From the NCBI GenBank assembly GCA_000432135.1, contig HF990592.1:1-13902 (forward strand): a DNA stretch of 13,902 bases, read 5' to 3'. The notes beneath the pieces were generated by a model. The model had not been told where the DNA came from, did not search any database, and saw nothing but the letters and a program-made list of their open reading frames with translations. Each line of letters starts with the position of its first letter. The stretch's first letter is position 1. Positions 7,734-13,902 of this stretch are shown here, piece after piece. A program made the translations under genes and the position numbers. The stretch comes from Firmicutes bacterium CAG:124. GTDB taxonomy: Bacteria > Bacillota > Clostridia > Oscillospirales > Oscillospiraceae.

Positions 7734-8045
7734 TTATTGCCTGAATTGATTCAGGTCAGTAAAGGAAAAAATACGCGCCAGCTCGTCCGTATAGATCCCC
7801 ATCACAGGCAGAAGCTTTGCGGTCTGCGCGTTTTGCAGGAACAGGAACAGCAGAGACAGGAAATTCGTCCAGCTCAGCTCCCGCGACTGATTTTCAATCG
7901 AGGAGATCGTCTGCCGCGTAACGCCGATGCAGTCCGCCAGCTGCGTCTGCGACAGGCCGAGCCGTGCGCGCAGCGCCGGAAGATTTTCCGCCATCGCCTG
8001 TGTATACTTTTTTCGATCCAGACTCAGAATTCCCAGTGGCTCCAT
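7734..8045 (-). CDS. XRE-family helix-turn-helix regulator
   Basis: A 103-residue DNA-binding protein and the first gene of the essC operon. Residues 20-58 (LPALRARLGLSQTQLADCIG, then VTRQTISSIEN) make a clear XRE/Cro helix-turn-helix, with the recognition helix around VTRQTISSIEN at 42-52. The C-terminal 45 residues are a hydrophobic helix (FLSLLFLFLQN) and a short tail, probably for dimerisation. The ATG has TGAGG about 7 bases upstream. Because it is cotranscribed with the secretion genes behind a strong AT-rich promoter, autoregulation of this promoter is likely, perhaps also control of the substrate promoter near 2170. No operator was proven. It has no sensor domain, so the inducing signal is unknown. 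Confidence 0.85.
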   Translation of the reverse strand: MEPLGILSLDRKKYTQAMAENLPALRARLGLSQTQLADCIGVTRQTISSIENQSRELSWTNFLSLLFLFLQNAQTAKLLPVMGIYTDELARIFSFTDLNQFRQ

Positions 8046-8079
8046 GTAATTGCCTCATTTCCAAAATATCTCTAAATTT

Positions 8080-8108
8080 ATCATACCAAATGGCAGCCAG
8101 ATTGTCAA
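8080..8108 (-). promoter_or_regulatory. Sigma-A promoter of the regulator-essC operon
   Basis: On the minus strand TTGACA (8108-8103) lies 17 bases from TATGAT (8085-8080), preceded by an extended -10 TGG. The predicted start is near 8073, 28 bases before the regulator ATG. The stretch between the -10 box and the ATG is markedly AT-rich and is a natural place for the XRE protein to bind. Confidence 0.8.
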
Positions 8109-8164
8109 TTTTCACATCATAAAATCCCGTGTCAGTGCCTCCCGGAGAAGCAGCCGTTCAACAG

Positions 8165-8206
8165 AACGAGGCTGCCGCAGATTTTTTCATCTGCGGCAGC
8201 CTCGTT
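8165..8206. terminator. Perfect 18-bp hairpin beyond the ABC exporter stop
   Basis: The arms at 8165-8182 and 8189-8206 are perfectly complementary over 18 bp, with a 6-base loop. The hairpin begins 4 bases past the exporter's TAA in its reading direction, so it most likely ends or stabilises that mRNA. The T-tract (T5 at 8208-8212), however, lies on the plus-strand side. The minus-strand side is followed by CTGTTG, with no T run. A second, overlapping hairpin can form at 8150-8175. Confidence 0.7.
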
Positions 8207-8210
8207 GTTT

Positions 8211-9986
8211 TTACGCAATATCGTACTGACTTTTATAGATTTCGTAATAGAAGCCCTTTTTCTCCAGCAGGTCGCGGTGCTTGCCCTGCTCGACGATGCG
8301 GCCGTCGCGCAGGACCAGAATGAGGTCGGCGTCGACGATCGTGGACAGGCGGTGGGCGATGATGAAGCACGTCCTGCCGCGCATAAGGCGGTCCATGGCC
8401 TTCTGGATGAGAAGCTCCGTGCGCGTGTCGACGTTGGACGTCGCCTCGTCGAGGATCAGCAGCTCCCGCTGCGCAAGCAGAGCGCGCGCGATGGTCAGTA
8501 GCTGCTTCTGGCCGGAGGAGATGGACGAGGTATCGCTGCCGATGACCGTATCGTAGCCCTGTGGAAGCGTGCGGATAAAGTGGTCACAGTACGCCTCGTC
8601 GCAGGCGCGGATGATCTCCTCGCGCGTCGCGTCCGGCTTGCCGAAGGCCACGTTTTCGGCGATCGTGCCGCCGAAGAGCCACGTGTCCTGCAGGACCATG
8701 CCGAAGCGGTCGCGCGTGGAGGCGCGGGAATAGTCCGCGATGTCGCGCCCGCTCAGCAGAATACTGCCGGAATCGACGTCATAGAAGCGCATGAGCAGAT
8801 TTACAATTGTTGTCTTGCCCGCGCCGGTCGGGCCGACGATGGCAACGTGCTGGCCCTTTTCCACGTGCAGGTTCAGATCCTGAATGAGCTCGGTGCCCGG
8901 CTCGTAGGAGAAGTCCACGTGGCGGAACTCTACGCTGCCGTCTCCGCCTGCTGGAAGCTCCTGTTCGATCGGCGCTTCCTCCGGCAGCTCCAGCAGATCG
9001 ACGACGCGCTTTGCGGCCGCCTTGGCCTGCTGCAGGGTGCTCAGGCCGTTGGAGATCTGCTCGAGCGGCTCGGAAAACTGCCGCGCGAACAGCACCAGCG
9101 TCACGATCACGCCCACCGGAACGCCCTGCCGCACGATGAGCCAGCCGCCGAGCAGGTTGATGGCGATATACGCCAGCGAATTGGACGCGGCAATGACCGG
9201 CTGGACGATGGCGGAGAGATAGGTTGCTTTCGCCTCGGAGACGCGGCGCGCATCGTTGATCTCCGCGTGGCGCTCAGCGCAGTGCTCCTCGAGGTTATAG
9301 GCCTTTGTCGTCGCGTAATTCGTGTAGGCTTCCTCCACAACGGAATACAGCTCGCCGGACTGCTTGAACATCTGATGGAAATACGTTTCCGAGCGGCCCG
9401 CGATCTTGGCCGACAGCCAGATGGAGACCGGCATAAACGCGATCACGGCCAGCGAAAGCTGCCAGTTCTGCAAAAACATCACGACCGCGATGGCCAGGAT
9501 CTGCAAAAAGCCGCCTGTAATGGTGTCGAGGACGGTATGCAGGGAGCCGCCGATCCGGGACACGTCCTCCGTCATGCGCGAGAGAATATCGCCGACGGGC
9601 GTGTGATCGACAAAGCTGACGGGCAGGCGCTGGATTTTGTCGGAGATCTGGATGCGCAGATTGCAGGTAAAATACCGGCTGACGGCGCGGTTGAGCAGCT
9701 GCATTTTGCCGTAGCTGATGGCGGCGCGCAGGAGATACACACCGGCCAGCGCCAGAAGCCCCGGCGCGAGCTGCGCCAGCACGGACGCGCCCGTCTCCGG
9801 CGCGTCAAAATAATCGATCAGGATCTGCACCAGCGCACCCATCTGCGTTGGGATGATCAGCGCGCACACAACGAGCGCCAGACTCATGACGACGCCGAGC
9901 GCAAGCTGCCAGCGGATGGCCTTCGCGCCCTTCAGCAGCTGGATGAGCGCGTCGGCGGAAACGTGGGTTTTCTGTTCCTGCTTCAC
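8211..9986 (-). CDS. Heterodimeric ABC exporter, catalytic subunit
   Basis: A 591-residue half-transporter (six membrane helices, then an ATPase domain) of the multidrug/lipid exporter family (MdlB, YheH/BmrD, LmrD-like). The GTG start at 9986 overlaps the upstream stop as GTGA and has GGAGGT 8 bases before it. Membrane helices fall at about 28-52, 71-92, 150-172, 176-196, 258-284 and 288-302. The ATPase domain has Walker A GPTGAGKT (385-392), Q-loop VLQD (431-434), signature ISSGQ (489-493, second Gly missing), Walker B LLILDE with catalytic Glu514, D-loop SNVD and switch His545 (IIAHRLST). Intact Glu and His mark it as the subunit supplying the hydrolytic Walker motifs. Its imperfect signature faces the partner's degenerate site. 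The substrate cannot be told from sequence; drugs, lipids or peptides are possible. Confidence 0.93.
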   Translation of the reverse strand: MKQEQKTHVSADALIQLLKGAKAIRWQLALGVVMSLALVVCALIIPTQMGALVQILIDYFDAPETGASVLAQLAPGLLALAGVYLLRAAISYGKMQLLNRAVSRYFTCNLRIQISDKIQRLPVSFVDHTPVGDILSRMTEDVSRIGGSLHTVLDTITGGFLQILAIAVVMFLQNWQLSLAVIAFMPVSIWLSAKIAGRSETYFHQMFKQSGELYSVVEEAYTNYATTKAYNLEEHCAERHAEINDARRVSEAKATYLSAIVQPVIAASNSLAYIAINLLGGWLIVRQGVPVGVIVTLVLFARQFSEPLEQISNGLSTLQQAKAAAKRVVDLLELPEEAPIEQELPAGGDGSVEFRHVDFSYEPGTELIQDLNLHVEKGQHVAIVGPTGAGKTTIVNLLMRFYDVDSGSILLSGRDIADYSRASTRDRFGMVLQDTWLFGGTIAENVAFGKPDATREEIIRACDEAYCDHFIRTLPQGYDTVIGSDTSSISSGQKQLLTIARALLAQRELLILDEATSNVDTRTELLIQKAMDRLMRGRTCFIIAHRLSTIVDADLILVLRDGRIVEQGKHRDLLEKKGFYYEIYKSQYDIA

Positions 9987-11707
9987 TTCGCGTCACCTCC
10001 GGTCTGCGAGGCATAGATCTCCTGATAGATCTTGCAGCGGGACAAAAGCTCCGTATGAACGCCGTGGTCGACCAGCCGCCCGCGATCCATGACGAAGATG
10101 TGATCCGCGTTCATGGCCGAGGTGATGCGCTGGGTGATGACGATCTGGGTCTTGCCCTGAATTTTCTCGTTGAGCCTCCGCCGCAGATTCGCCTCCGTCA
10201 AAAAGTCGAGCGCGGAGAAGCTGTCGTCAAAGACATAGATCGGCGCGTCCTTTAAAATGGCGCGCGCGATGCACAGCCGCTGCTTCTGGCCGCCGGAGAG
10301 GTTCTTGCCGGACTGCTGAAGCGGATGCTCCAGATGCTCGGGCAGGGAATTGAGGAAAGGCGTGAGCTGTGCGATATCGGCGGCTTCGAGAATGTCCGTT
10401 TCCTCCGCACCGGGACGGCCCATCTCAATGTTGTGCCGGATGGTGCCGGAATACACGGCGGTCTTTTGCAGGACACAGCTGATGTTCTTCCGGATCACGC
10501 CCCGGTCGATCTGCGAAGCGCTGACGCCGTCGAAGAGGATCTGTCCTTCGGTCGGCAGACGGAAGGACAGCAGCAGCTGCACAAGCGTACTTTTGCCGCT
10601 GCCCGTGCCGCCGATGACGGCGATCTTCTGCCCCGGCAGAATGTGCATACTGACATTCTGCACGGCGGCCTCCGACGCGCCCTCATAGCGGAAGGTCACA
10701 TGGTCGAAGGCGATTTCGCCCCTGAACGTGTGCTCCGCGCCTTTGGCTGTCTCCTGCATCCCTGCAGCGTGGAAAATTTCGCCGATGCGGTCCGCCGCGA
10801 CCTTGGCGTGCGGCAGCATGACCATCGCGAAGCCGCCCATCAGAACGCCGTTGGCGACAAGTGCCAGATACTGGATGATAGCAAAGATATCGCCGCCGGA
10901 GATGGCGTGGCTGCCTGTCTCCATGCGCCAGCCGCCGATCCATATGATCGCCACGCCCGCAAGATTCACAAGCAGCACGGCCGCCGGACTCAGAAGTCCC
11001 ATCTGCACGTTGGCGTTGATGATGTTCTCGGCCATGACGTGCGTCGCGTCGGCGATCTTCTGCTGCAGGCTTGCTTCCTTATTAAATGCGCGGATGACGC
11101 GGATGCCGTGCAGGCGCTCGCGCATGACGTCGTTCTGAATGTCGATGTACTTGTCGGACGTTTCGTGCAGGGGGCCGATCCGTTTGCTGATGGGCCGGAC
11201 GATCAGAAAGATCGCCGGGACGAACAGCAGCAGGATCAGGCTCATCATCACGTCCTTGCGCAGCGCCAGAATGACGCCGCCGAAAAACAGCACCGGGATC
11301 GTAATGAGACTGCCGGAGATCATCGACGCGACCCAGGAGACCGTTCCGATATCGTAAGTCGACCGGGACAGGAGCGCGGCAGCGCCGATGGCGTTGAATT
11401 CCTCGAACGTCATATTGTTGACGAGGGAAAACACGTCCGTTCGCAGGTCGGCGTTGAAGCCCGCGACCACATCGCAGCTGATCTTCCGCCCGGCCAGAAG
11501 CGCGGCAAGGCCAGCCGCCGCAACGGCCAGCATCCACGCGCAGCAGCGCACGATATACGCAAAGTCCGACTGCCGGACGCCGTTATTCAAAATGTCGTTC
11601 ATGATCGTCGGCAGCAGCAGATCGCACACCGTCGCCGCCGCGACCAGCAGCATCGCCAGCGCAATGCGCCTGCGGTACGGCTTCAGATAAGGCAGGATAT
11701 CCTTCAT
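9983..11707 (-). CDS. Heterodimeric ABC exporter, degenerate-site subunit
   Basis: A 574-residue half-transporter, first gene of the exporter operon (MdlA, YheI/BmrC, LmrC-like). Membrane helices fall at about 16-36, 50-72, 128-148, 153-172, 236-258 and 274-298. The ATPase domain has Walker A GGTGSGKS (366-373), Q-loop VLQK, a perfect signature LSGGQ (470-474), and Walker B IYVFDD with Asp495 where the catalytic Glu normally stands. The switch His is replaced by Gln526 (VITQRITS). This pattern is the hallmark of the non-catalytic member of heterodimeric type IV exporters, in which one composite ATP site is degenerate and the other, built from this subunit's LSGGQ and the partner's Walker motifs, hydrolyses. 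The ATG is preceded by GAGAG at 6 bases, a modest site. It overlaps the partner gene by 4 bases, so the two are translationally coupled. Confidence 0.93.
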   Translation of the reverse strand: MKDILPYLKPYRRRIALAMLLVAAATVCDLLLPTIMNDILNNGVRQSDFAYIVRCCAWMLAVAAAGLAALLAGRKISCDVVAGFNADLRTDVFSLVNNMTFEEFNAIGAAALLSRSTYDIGTVSWVASMISGSLITIPVLFFGGVILALRKDVMMSLILLLFVPAIFLIVRPISKRIGPLHETSDKYIDIQNDVMRERLHGIRVIRAFNKEASLQQKIADATHVMAENIINANVQMGLLSPAAVLLVNLAGVAIIWIGGWRMETGSHAISGGDIFAIIQYLALVANGVLMGGFAMVMLPHAKVAADRIGEIFHAAGMQETAKGAEHTFRGEIAFDHVTFRYEGASEAAVQNVSMHILPGQKIAVIGGTGSGKSTLVQLLLSFRLPTEGQILFDGVSASQIDRGVIRKNISCVLQKTAVYSGTIRHNIEMGRPGAEETDILEAADIAQLTPFLNSLPEHLEHPLQQSGKNLSGGQKQRLCIARAILKDAPIYVFDDSFSALDFLTEANLRRRLNEKIQGKTQIVITQRITSAMNADHIFVMDRGRLVDHGVHTELLSRCKIYQEIYASQTGGDAK

Positions 11708-11762
11708 GAATGGCTCTCATTCCTCTCTGTAGTTCATTTCCCGGAAGACAGTCTAGATTTTC

Positions 11763-11791
11763 ATTATAGCATGGCAAACAAGCGTTCGCAA
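11763..11791 (-). promoter_or_regulatory. Sigma-A promoter of the ABC exporter operon
   Basis: On the minus strand TTGCGA (11791-11786) lies 17 bases from a perfect TATAAT (11768-11763). The predicted start is near 11756, giving a leader of about 49 bases to the ATG at 11707. No regulator gene is adjacent, so the controlling factor is not visible. Confidence 0.7.
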
Positions 11792-11900
11792 GTGTCTTTT
11801 TTATTTTAAAGAGCCGAAGCGTTCCTGCTTTCCATAATCTTCAATCTCCGCATTCTTTCGTTATTATCGTATCTATATTCATTATTGTCGAAATATCAGC

Positions 11901-11929
11901 TTGCATTGCAGTCCGGACGATGGTATGAT
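11901..11929 (+). promoter_or_regulatory. Upstream promoter P1
   Basis: TTGCAT (11901-11906), a 17-base spacer and TATGAT (11924-11929) with an extended -10 TGG. The predicted start is near 11936. It matches promoter P2 at 21 of 29 positions, including the GTCCGG block and the TGG before the -10 box within the spacer, which suggests duplication or a shared regulator. Confidence 0.55.
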
Positions 11930-12037
11930 GGCAGTGCTGAAACGGACAGCGGACTGTGCGGACGCTTGCAGACCTTGTTCGTTCCAATTCCTCGTCATCC
12001 TTTCTGACATCTCCCTTCTGCATCCGCGCCGCACAGC

Positions 12038-12079
12038 CACAGGACCCCGCCGGGCACTGCCGCCCGGCGGGGTCCTGTG
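12038..12079 (+). repeat. Perfect 18-bp GC-rich inverted repeat (hairpin)
   Basis: Arms 12038-12055 and 12062-12079 are perfectly complementary over 18 bp, around a 6-base loop (ACTGCC). There is no T run directly after it on either strand. In size and loop length it parallels the hairpin at 8165-8206. It could be part of a tandem terminator with the hairpin that follows, or a protein-binding or recombination palindrome. Confidence 0.75.
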
Positions 12080-12090
12080 CGTTCGACCAT

Positions 12091-12110
12091 GCGGAAACTT
12101 TCCGCTTTTT
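12091..12110 (+). terminator. Short hairpin with T-tract
   Basis: GCGGAA and TTCCGC (12091-12105) pair around a 3-base loop and are followed by TTTTTG (12106-12111). The orientation fits termination of plus-strand transcripts from P1. It lies 24 bases upstream of promoter P2. Confidence 0.6.
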
Positions 12111-12133
12111 GTTTGAAATAGTGAAACACTCCA

Positions 12134-12162
12134 TTGCAATCGCGTCCGGCTGCTGGTATAAT
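12134..12162 (+). promoter_or_regulatory. Promoter P2 of the lipoprotein-SLH operon
   Basis: TTGCAA (12134-12139), a 17-base spacer and a perfect TATAAT (12157-12162) with an extended -10 TGG. The predicted start is near 12169, leaving a leader of about 57 bases. In that leader AAGCC (12176-12180) can pair with GGCTT (12185-12189) across a 4-base loop before a TGTTTT run, a weak attenuator-like hairpin. Confidence 0.7.
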
Positions 12163-12225
12163 GCAAGCAGAAAGGAAGCCTTTCGGCTTTGTTTTCCCGA
12201 ACGCTGTTTTCTTTGGAGAATAACC

Positions 12226-13317
12226 ATGCGATATAAGAAATTATTTGCCCTTCTGCTGGCGCTGGCGCTTGTATGCGGAAGCCTGTCCGGCTGCGCGTCT
12301 GAGCGGCAGACGGCCCCGGCAGAGCCGACCGTTCCGTTCACCGACTCGCTTGGCCGAACCGTCGACATCCCTGAAACGCTCACGCGCGTGGCCCCCAGCG
12401 GTACGGTCGCGTCGATGTTTCTGGCGACCATCGCGCCCGAATATATGACGACCATCAACGCAACGCCGTCTTCCAGCCAGTACAAATATCTCGACCCGCG
12501 CCTGATCGATCTGCCGACGACCGGCCAGATGTACGGCAGCAAGTCGACGCTGAATCTGGAATCCATTCTGACCTCCGGCGCGCAGGTCGTGATTGATCTG
12601 GGCGACAAAAAGGACAACATGGCCGCCGATCTGGACGCGCTGCAAAGGCAGATCGGGATGCCCGTGATCTTCATCGAGGCAGATCTTCCGCATATGGCCG
12701 AGGCATACCGGACGCTCGGAAAAATCCTGAACGGCAAGGAGGCGCGCGGCGAAGAACTGGCGGCATTCGTCGACGAGACTGTCTCGCTGGCGGAGGAAAA
12801 CGCCGCGAAAATTCAGGATTCCGAGCGCATTTCCGTCCTGTACACCTCCGGCTCGTCCGGCCTCAATACAAACGCGAAAGGCTCTATTCAGGCGCAGGTG
12901 CTCGACCTCATGGGCATTGAAAATGCCGCCGTGGTCGAAGACGTCAGCAACAGGGGCGGCGGCAATCCCATCAATCTTGAACAGCTTTACCGCTTTGACC
13001 CGGACGTGATTTTATTTACAGCAGACAGCACTTACTCGACTGCGGCAGACGACGAGGCGTGGCAGCCGCTGCGCGCGATCGAAGCCGGACGGTATTACGA
13101 GATTCCATCCATGCCCTACAACTGGCTTTCCAATCCCCCGAGTCTTAATATGCTGCTGGGCGTATGGTGGCTGGGAAATCTTCTGTATCCGCAGTATTAT
13201 GCCTATGATATGGTAGAAAAGACGCAGGAAATGTTCAGGCTGTTCTGGAATTACGACTTAACTGCGGAGGACGCGCGGGCCATGCTCGTCAATTCCACGC
13301 TGAAGGGAGCGTCATGA
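12226..13317 (+). CDS. ABC transporter substrate-binding lipoprotein, iron/cobalamin type
   Basis: A 363-residue exported protein. The ATG has GGAG 7 bases upstream; an in-frame extension further 5' runs through the promoter and hairpins and is rejected. Residues 1-23 are a lipoprotein signal (RYKK, a hydrophobic core, then lipobox LSGC with Cys23). After a short linker, FTDSLGRTVDIPETLTRVAP is the standard opening of the periplasmic-binding-protein-2 (FepB/BtuF, TroA-like) fold. The first lobe runs to about 165, a long helix (EELAAFVDETVSLAEENAAK) links the lobes, and the second lobe includes RFDPDVILFT and AGRYYEIPSMPYNWLSNPPS. Such proteins capture ferric siderophores, haem or cobalamin outside the membrane and deliver them to an ABC permease. 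None is visible here and it may lie downstream. Its stop overlaps the next gene as ATGA. Confidence 0.9.
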   Translation: MRYKKLFALLLALALVCGSLSGCASERQTAPAEPTVPFTDSLGRTVDIPETLTRVAPSGTVASMFLATIAPEYMTTINATPSSSQYKYLDPRLIDLPTTGQMYGSKSTLNLESILTSGAQVVIDLGDKKDNMAADLDALQRQIGMPVIFIEADLPHMAEAYRTLGKILNGKEARGEELAAFVDETVSLAEENAAKIQDSERISVLYTSGSSGLNTNAKGSIQAQVLDLMGIENAAVVEDVSNRGGGNPINLEQLYRFDPDVILFTADSTYSTAADDEAWQPLRAIEAGRYYEIPSMPYNWLSNPPSLNMLLGVWWLGNLLYPQYYAYDMVEKTQEMFRLFWNYDLTAEDARAMLVNSTLKGAS

Positions 13318-13902
13318 AACGGCTTCTGACACGGGGCGCACTGCTGCTCCTGCTGTGCGCGCTGCTGGCCGCTTCCGGCTTCGCGGATGTCAAGGCCGAG
13401 GCGGTCTGCCAGCAGGACGTTCTGTTCTGCACGGATGAGGGACTGATGACCGGAACCGGCAGAAATACCTTCTCTCCGGACAGGCCCATGACCCGCGCCA
13501 TGCTCGTGACTGTCCTCTGGCGTATGGCGGGCAGCCCCGAAGTGACTGAGAAGGCCGCGTTCACCGACGTTGCCTCCGGCAGCTATTATGAAGCAGCCGT
13601 CGCCTGGGCCGCCAAGAACGAGATCGCCAGCGGCACGTCCGCCACGACCTTTGAGCCGAACAAGGCCGTCACCCGTGAGCAGCTTGCGAAGTTCCTGTTC
13701 AACTACGCCGTCTATCAGGGCATGGACGCCGTGACGCTCTCCGAGAACCTCATCAGCTTTGAGGATCACGCCTGCGTCAGCGGCTACGCCGTTCCCGCCA
13801 TGCAGTGGGCTGTCGGCCAAGGCCTCATCAACGGCACCGACGGCAAGCTCCTGCCCACCGGCACCGCCACCCGCTGCCAGTTCGCAGCCATCCTGAACCG
13901 CT
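13314..13902 (+). CDS. S-layer homology (SLH) domain protein, 3' end beyond window
   Basis: Partial: 196 codons are open to the window edge. The ATG overlaps the preceding stop (ATGA) with GGGAG just upstream, so translation is coupled to the lipoprotein. Residues 1-22 are a Sec signal peptide (KRLLTRG followed by a Leu/Ala core). Three SLH repeats follow: about 23-72 (GLMTGTG, FSPDRPMTRAMLVTVLWRMAG), 83-136 (FTDVASGSYYEAAVAWAAKN, FEPNKAVTREQLAKFLFNYA) and 149-196 (INGTDGKLLPTGTATRCQFA). SLH triplets anchor proteins to pyruvylated secondary cell-wall polymer. Pairing with a binding lipoprotein suggests a wall-anchored partner in substrate capture, for example a haem or siderophore receptor, whose functional domain would lie beyond the window. 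Four cysteines (32, 39, 154, 188) are unusual for an exported SLH region. Confidence 0.88.
   Translation, partial: MKRLLTRGALLLLLCALLAASGFADVKAEAVCQQDVLFCTDEGLMTGTGRNTFSPDRPMTRAMLVTVLWRMAGSPEVTEKAAFTDVASGSYYEAAVAWAAKNEIASGTSATTFEPNKAVTREQLAKFLFNYAVYQGMDAVTLSENLISFEDHACVSGYAVPAMQWAVGQGLINGTDGKLLPTGTATRCQFAAILNR

Larger units (their letters stand above)
11936..12110 (+). ncRNA. Candidate untranslated transcript between P1 and the T-tract hairpin
   Basis: The P1 promoter precedes about 175 bases that end in an 18-bp hairpin and then a short hairpin with a five-T run. No ribosome site with a plausible coding frame is seen. It could be a small RNA or a terminated leader for the downstream lipoprotein gene. 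No known riboswitch consensus was recognised. The call rests only on the promoter and hairpin arrangement. Confidence 0.3.
11708..12225. other. Divergent intergenic region of 518 bases
   Basis: No protein gene here is supported. The left part carries the exporter promoter, and bases 11792-11900 are AT-rich with nothing recognised. The right part holds two plus-strand promoters, a strong hairpin and a small hairpin with a T-tract, each listed separately. Reading frames crossing it lack a plausible ribosome site and are interrupted by the palindromes. Confidence 0.6.

Noticed and set aside
10325..11809. Plus-strand open frame of almost 500 codons opposite the first ABC subunit
   Set aside because: An antisense shadow rich in Asp/His/Arg with no domain; the same applies to the one at 8580-10016 opposite the second subunit.
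11936..12110. Cobalamin or other known riboswitch
   Set aside because: I looked for the conserved AGCCACTG-type box and flanking helices and found only a loose resemblance (CAGCCAC), explained by the palindrome arm.
11925..12116. Small plus-strand peptide frame starting inside P1
   Set aside because: Its ATG falls within the -10 box, there is no ribosome site, and the frame runs through the perfect palindrome.
11792..12225. Fur-type iron operator near the lipoprotein promoters
   Set aside because: AT-rich ATTATC-like pieces occur around 11870, but no convincing inverted repeat of the expected form overlaps either promoter.
11841..12737. Minus-strand open frame covering the intergenic region and the lipoprotein 5' half
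   Set aside because: It crosses two promoters and two palindromes. The plus strand carries a lipobox and a binding-protein fold.

Overview
The window looks like chromosome from a GC-rich Clostridia member, most likely Oscillospiraceae (Oscillibacter-like). That assignment is an inference from high GC with strong AGGAGG ribosome sites, sigma-A type promoters, an EssC/WXG100 secretion locus of the firmicute kind, and S-layer-homology repeats of the style common in that group. No rRNA, tRNA or CRISPR array was seen.

Bases 1-8108, all on the minus strand, hold a type VII (ESX/WXG100-like) secretion locus in two transcription units. The machinery unit starts at a strong promoter (8080-8108) and runs XRE-type regulator, EssC motor ATPase with FHA domains, an unrecognised 256-residue protein and a YukD/EsaB-like ubiquitin-fold protein. 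The substrate unit has its own near-consensus promoter (2156-2184) and runs WXG100 protein, a 389-residue effector-like protein, a DUF4176 protein and a second WXG100 start. The likely logic is that the WXG100 protein partners the effector, the DUF4176 protein assists it, and EssC drives export. EssA, EssB and EsaA homologues are not in the window, and no obvious immunity gene follows the effector.

The second WXG100 gene keeps only about its first 27 codons. It then runs in frame into what I recognise as the C-terminal tail of RlmD/RumA-type 23S rRNA methyltransferases, in sequence of much lower GC. This looks like the end of an integrative element that uses the rlmD target motif and has landed in a WXG100 gene. 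A chimeric assembly end is the alternative.

Bases 8211-11791 (minus strand) hold a two-gene operon for a heterodimeric ABC exporter. One subunit carries the degenerate catalytic residues and the other the intact ones. A perfect 18-bp hairpin lies just past its stop codon.

Bases 11708-12225 form a divergent intergenic region. It contains the exporter promoter pointing left and two similar promoters pointing right. Between the latter is a strong hairpin followed by a small hairpin with a T-tract, which would give an orphan transcript of about 175 nt. The second right-facing promoter leads into a lipoprotein substrate-binding protein of the iron/cobalamin type. Its stop codon overlaps the start of a three-repeat SLH-domain protein that runs off the window end.
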